In this document: positions 4,291 through 5,460 of the stretch, piece by piece
How positions within the stretch are numbered: position 1 is the stretch's first letter
Layout of the letters: each line of letters begins with the position of its first letter
Source of the DNA: Candidatus Parcubacteria bacterium
GTDB lineage: Bacteria; Patescibacteriota; Minisyncoccia; Phycocordibacterales; UBA1006
Length of the DNA stretch: 5,460 nt
NCBI GenBank assembly: GCA_027031875.1
Contig: JALVPH010000029.1
Span: 1-5,460, forward strand
Direction: 5' to 3'
Translations under genes and position numbers: made by a program
Notes under the pieces: model-generated
What the model saw: the letters and a program-made list of their open reading frames with translations, nothing else
What the model was told of the DNA's origin: nothing
The model's database searches: none

Positions 4291-5460
4291 ACGTCTCTTC
4301 TTTGTCTTTCTATCTCCTTCTTGAGGAGAGAAGAAATTCGCTTTCCAATAGCACGCATATCACGTTTTCCTTTCCCTTTCGTTGTTTCCATCGCAGTTCC
4401 AATGCGAATTCCAGATGGGTTAAATGACGATCGCGTGTCAAAAGGGATTGTGTTCATATTCACAATAATCCCATGTGCTTCAAGAAGTGTCGCTGCTTCT
4501 TTTCCTGGAATTCCCTTTCCATCCATCCACGTGTCTACGAGGAGGAGGTGGTTATCAGTTCCTCCTGAAATAACGCGCCATCCCTCGGATGAGAGTGTTT
4601 CAGCGAGCGTTTTGGCGTTCTCAACAACTGCTTTTCCATAGGATTTAAACCTTCTGCTTTGTGCTTCTTTGAGTGCAACCGCAATCCCTGCAATTGCATT
4701 CATATGAGGGCCACCTTGAAGACCAGGGAATACAGTCTTTTGAATTTTTTCAAAGAGCTGTTCTCCTGTTTTACTTTTCTTTCGTGCGAAGATGAGGTCT
4801 CCTCGCGGACCACGAAGTGTTTTGTGCGTTGTTGTAGTAACCACATCTGCGTAGCGGAAGGGGGAGGGGTGAGCTTCGCTCGCAATGAGCCCTGCGATAT
4901 GAGACATATCAACCATAAGGAGTGCTCCTACTTCATCAGCGATTGAGCGAAATTTCCTCCATTGAATGATACGAGGGTAAGCGGTGTATCCAGCGATGAT
5001 GAGTGCTGGCTTCTCTTTCTTTGCGAGCTTACGAATTGTTTCATAATTGAGCGTTTCGGTATGCGAATCAACCGTGTACGCGACTTGTTTCCACAACTTT
5101 CCTGTGAGAGATGCGGGATGTCCGTGAGTGAAGGGCCCGCCGGGGGAGAGTTTCATTCCCATGATTTTTTCTCCAAGAGGGACGAGTGCGTGGAGCACTG
5201 CGAGGTTCGCAGGTGAGCCGCTGTAGGGCTGCACATTGGCGTGCTCGGCCCCAAAGAGTTCCTTGGCCCGATCGATCGCCAGGCTCTCGATCGGATCGAC
5301 AAAATCCATGCCCTCGTAGTAGCGACGGCCCGGGTAGCCCTCGGAGTACTTGTTGGCGAGGACCGACCCGGACGCCTCCATCATCGCGTACGACACGAAG
5401 TTCTCCGATGCGATGAGCTGGATGTGGGTCCGCTGGCGCTCGGCATCCTTGCCGATGAGG
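4287..5460 (-). CDS. glyA: Serine hydroxymethyltransferase, 5'-truncated by window edge
   Basis: PLP enzyme converting serine and tetrahydrofolate to glycine and 5,10-methylene-tetrahydrofolate in the cytosol. The frame is open from the right edge (first full codon at 5459-5457) to TGA at 4289-4287: 390 visible residues, so roughly 15-25 N-terminal residues are missing. Hallmarks in order (visible numbering): IQLIASENFVS (13-23), NKYSEGYPGRRYY (36-48), NVQPYSGSPAN (75-85), THGHPASLTGKLWK, VDMSHIAGLIA, and TTTTHKTLRGPRG, whose Lys213 (codon 4823-4821) is the PLP lysine. The C-terminal PSGIRIGTAMETTKGKGKRDM matches the family. Oddity: the first 81 codons are GC-rich (about 62% GC, GC3 near 88%, glycine always GGC or GGG), while from about 5217 leftward GC3 falls to about 50% and GGA appears. 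The reading frame and protein motif are seamless across the change. Confidence 0.96.
   Translation of the reverse strand, partial: LIGKDAERQRTHIQLIASENFVSYAMMEASGSVLANKYSEGYPGRRYYEGMDFVDPIESLAIDRAKELFGAEHANVQPYSGSPANLAVLHALVPLGEKIMGMKLSPGGPFTHGHPASLTGKLWKQVAYTVDSHTETLNYETIRKLAKKEKPALIIAGYTAYPRIIQWRKFRSIADEVGALLMVDMSHIAGLIASEAHPSPFRYADVVTTTTHKTLRGPRGDLIFARKKSKTGEQLFEKIQKTVFPGLQGGPHMNAIAGIAVALKEAQSRRFKSYGKAVVENAKTLAETLSSEGWRVISGGTDNHLLLVDTWMDGKGIPGKEAATLLEAHGIIVNMNTIPFDTRSSFNPSGIRIGTAMETTKGKGKRDMRAIGKRISSLLKKEIERQRRDV

Noticed and set aside
4321..4946. Plus-strand reading frames opposite glyA
   Set aside because: They mirror conserved SHMT sequence, and have no promoter, ribosome binding site or recognisable domain.
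5186..5416. Plus-strand reading frame opposite the GC-rich part of glyA
   Set aside because: Arginine/proline/serine-rich low-complexity product, typical of the antisense of a GC-rich gene; glyA motifs are unambiguous on the other strand.

Overview
The window looks like a piece of a Candidatus Patescibacteria (CPR, Parcubacteria-like) chromosome. This rests on family resemblance recalled from memory (the form of ribosomal protein L28, a short Fmt and the style of the MFS protein), on moderate-to-low GC, and on ordinary housekeeping genes packed tightly. TGA ends two genes, so the standard bacterial code applies, not the recoded-TGA code of some CPR lineages. No phage, transposase gene, CRISPR array, rRNA or tRNA is visible.

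Layout. (1) 1-228, minus: 5' part of rpmB (L28), running off the left edge. (2) 229-337: a compact divergent promoter region. (3) 338-931, plus: a complete M50 site-2-protease-like membrane metalloprotease, probably read from a leaderless mRNA. A strong bidirectional terminator (931-964) follows, facing the convergent gene. (4) 998-2138, minus: an MFS-type 12-TM membrane protein gene broken by two frameshifts, directly downstream of fmt. (5) 2147-2977, minus: fmt, methionyl-tRNA formyltransferase, again with a -10 box only 7 nt from its ATG. (6) 2978-3372: a 395-nt gene-free stretch with a terminator, two further perfect hairpins, three REP-like hairpin repeats and a long inverted repeat. (7) 3373-4290, minus: a membrane-anchored VanY/M15 peptidoglycan carboxypeptidase. 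It shares an ATGA stop/start overlap with (8) 4287-5460, minus: glyA, serine hydroxymethyltransferase, running off the right edge.

Functionally, glyA makes methylene-tetrahydrofolate from serine, and fmt uses formyl-tetrahydrofolate to formylate initiator Met-tRNA. Both therefore serve folate one-carbon metabolism, although they sit in separate transcription units. The VanY-like protein and the M50 protease act at the envelope.

The points most worth a second look are: an abrupt codon-usage change inside glyA (mosaic gene or assembly chimera); the MFS gene whose two frameshifts both fall in the same octamer; the REP-like hairpins with compensatory stem changes; and two genes with matching leaderless promoter geometry. 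I see no convincing undescribed multi-gene system.
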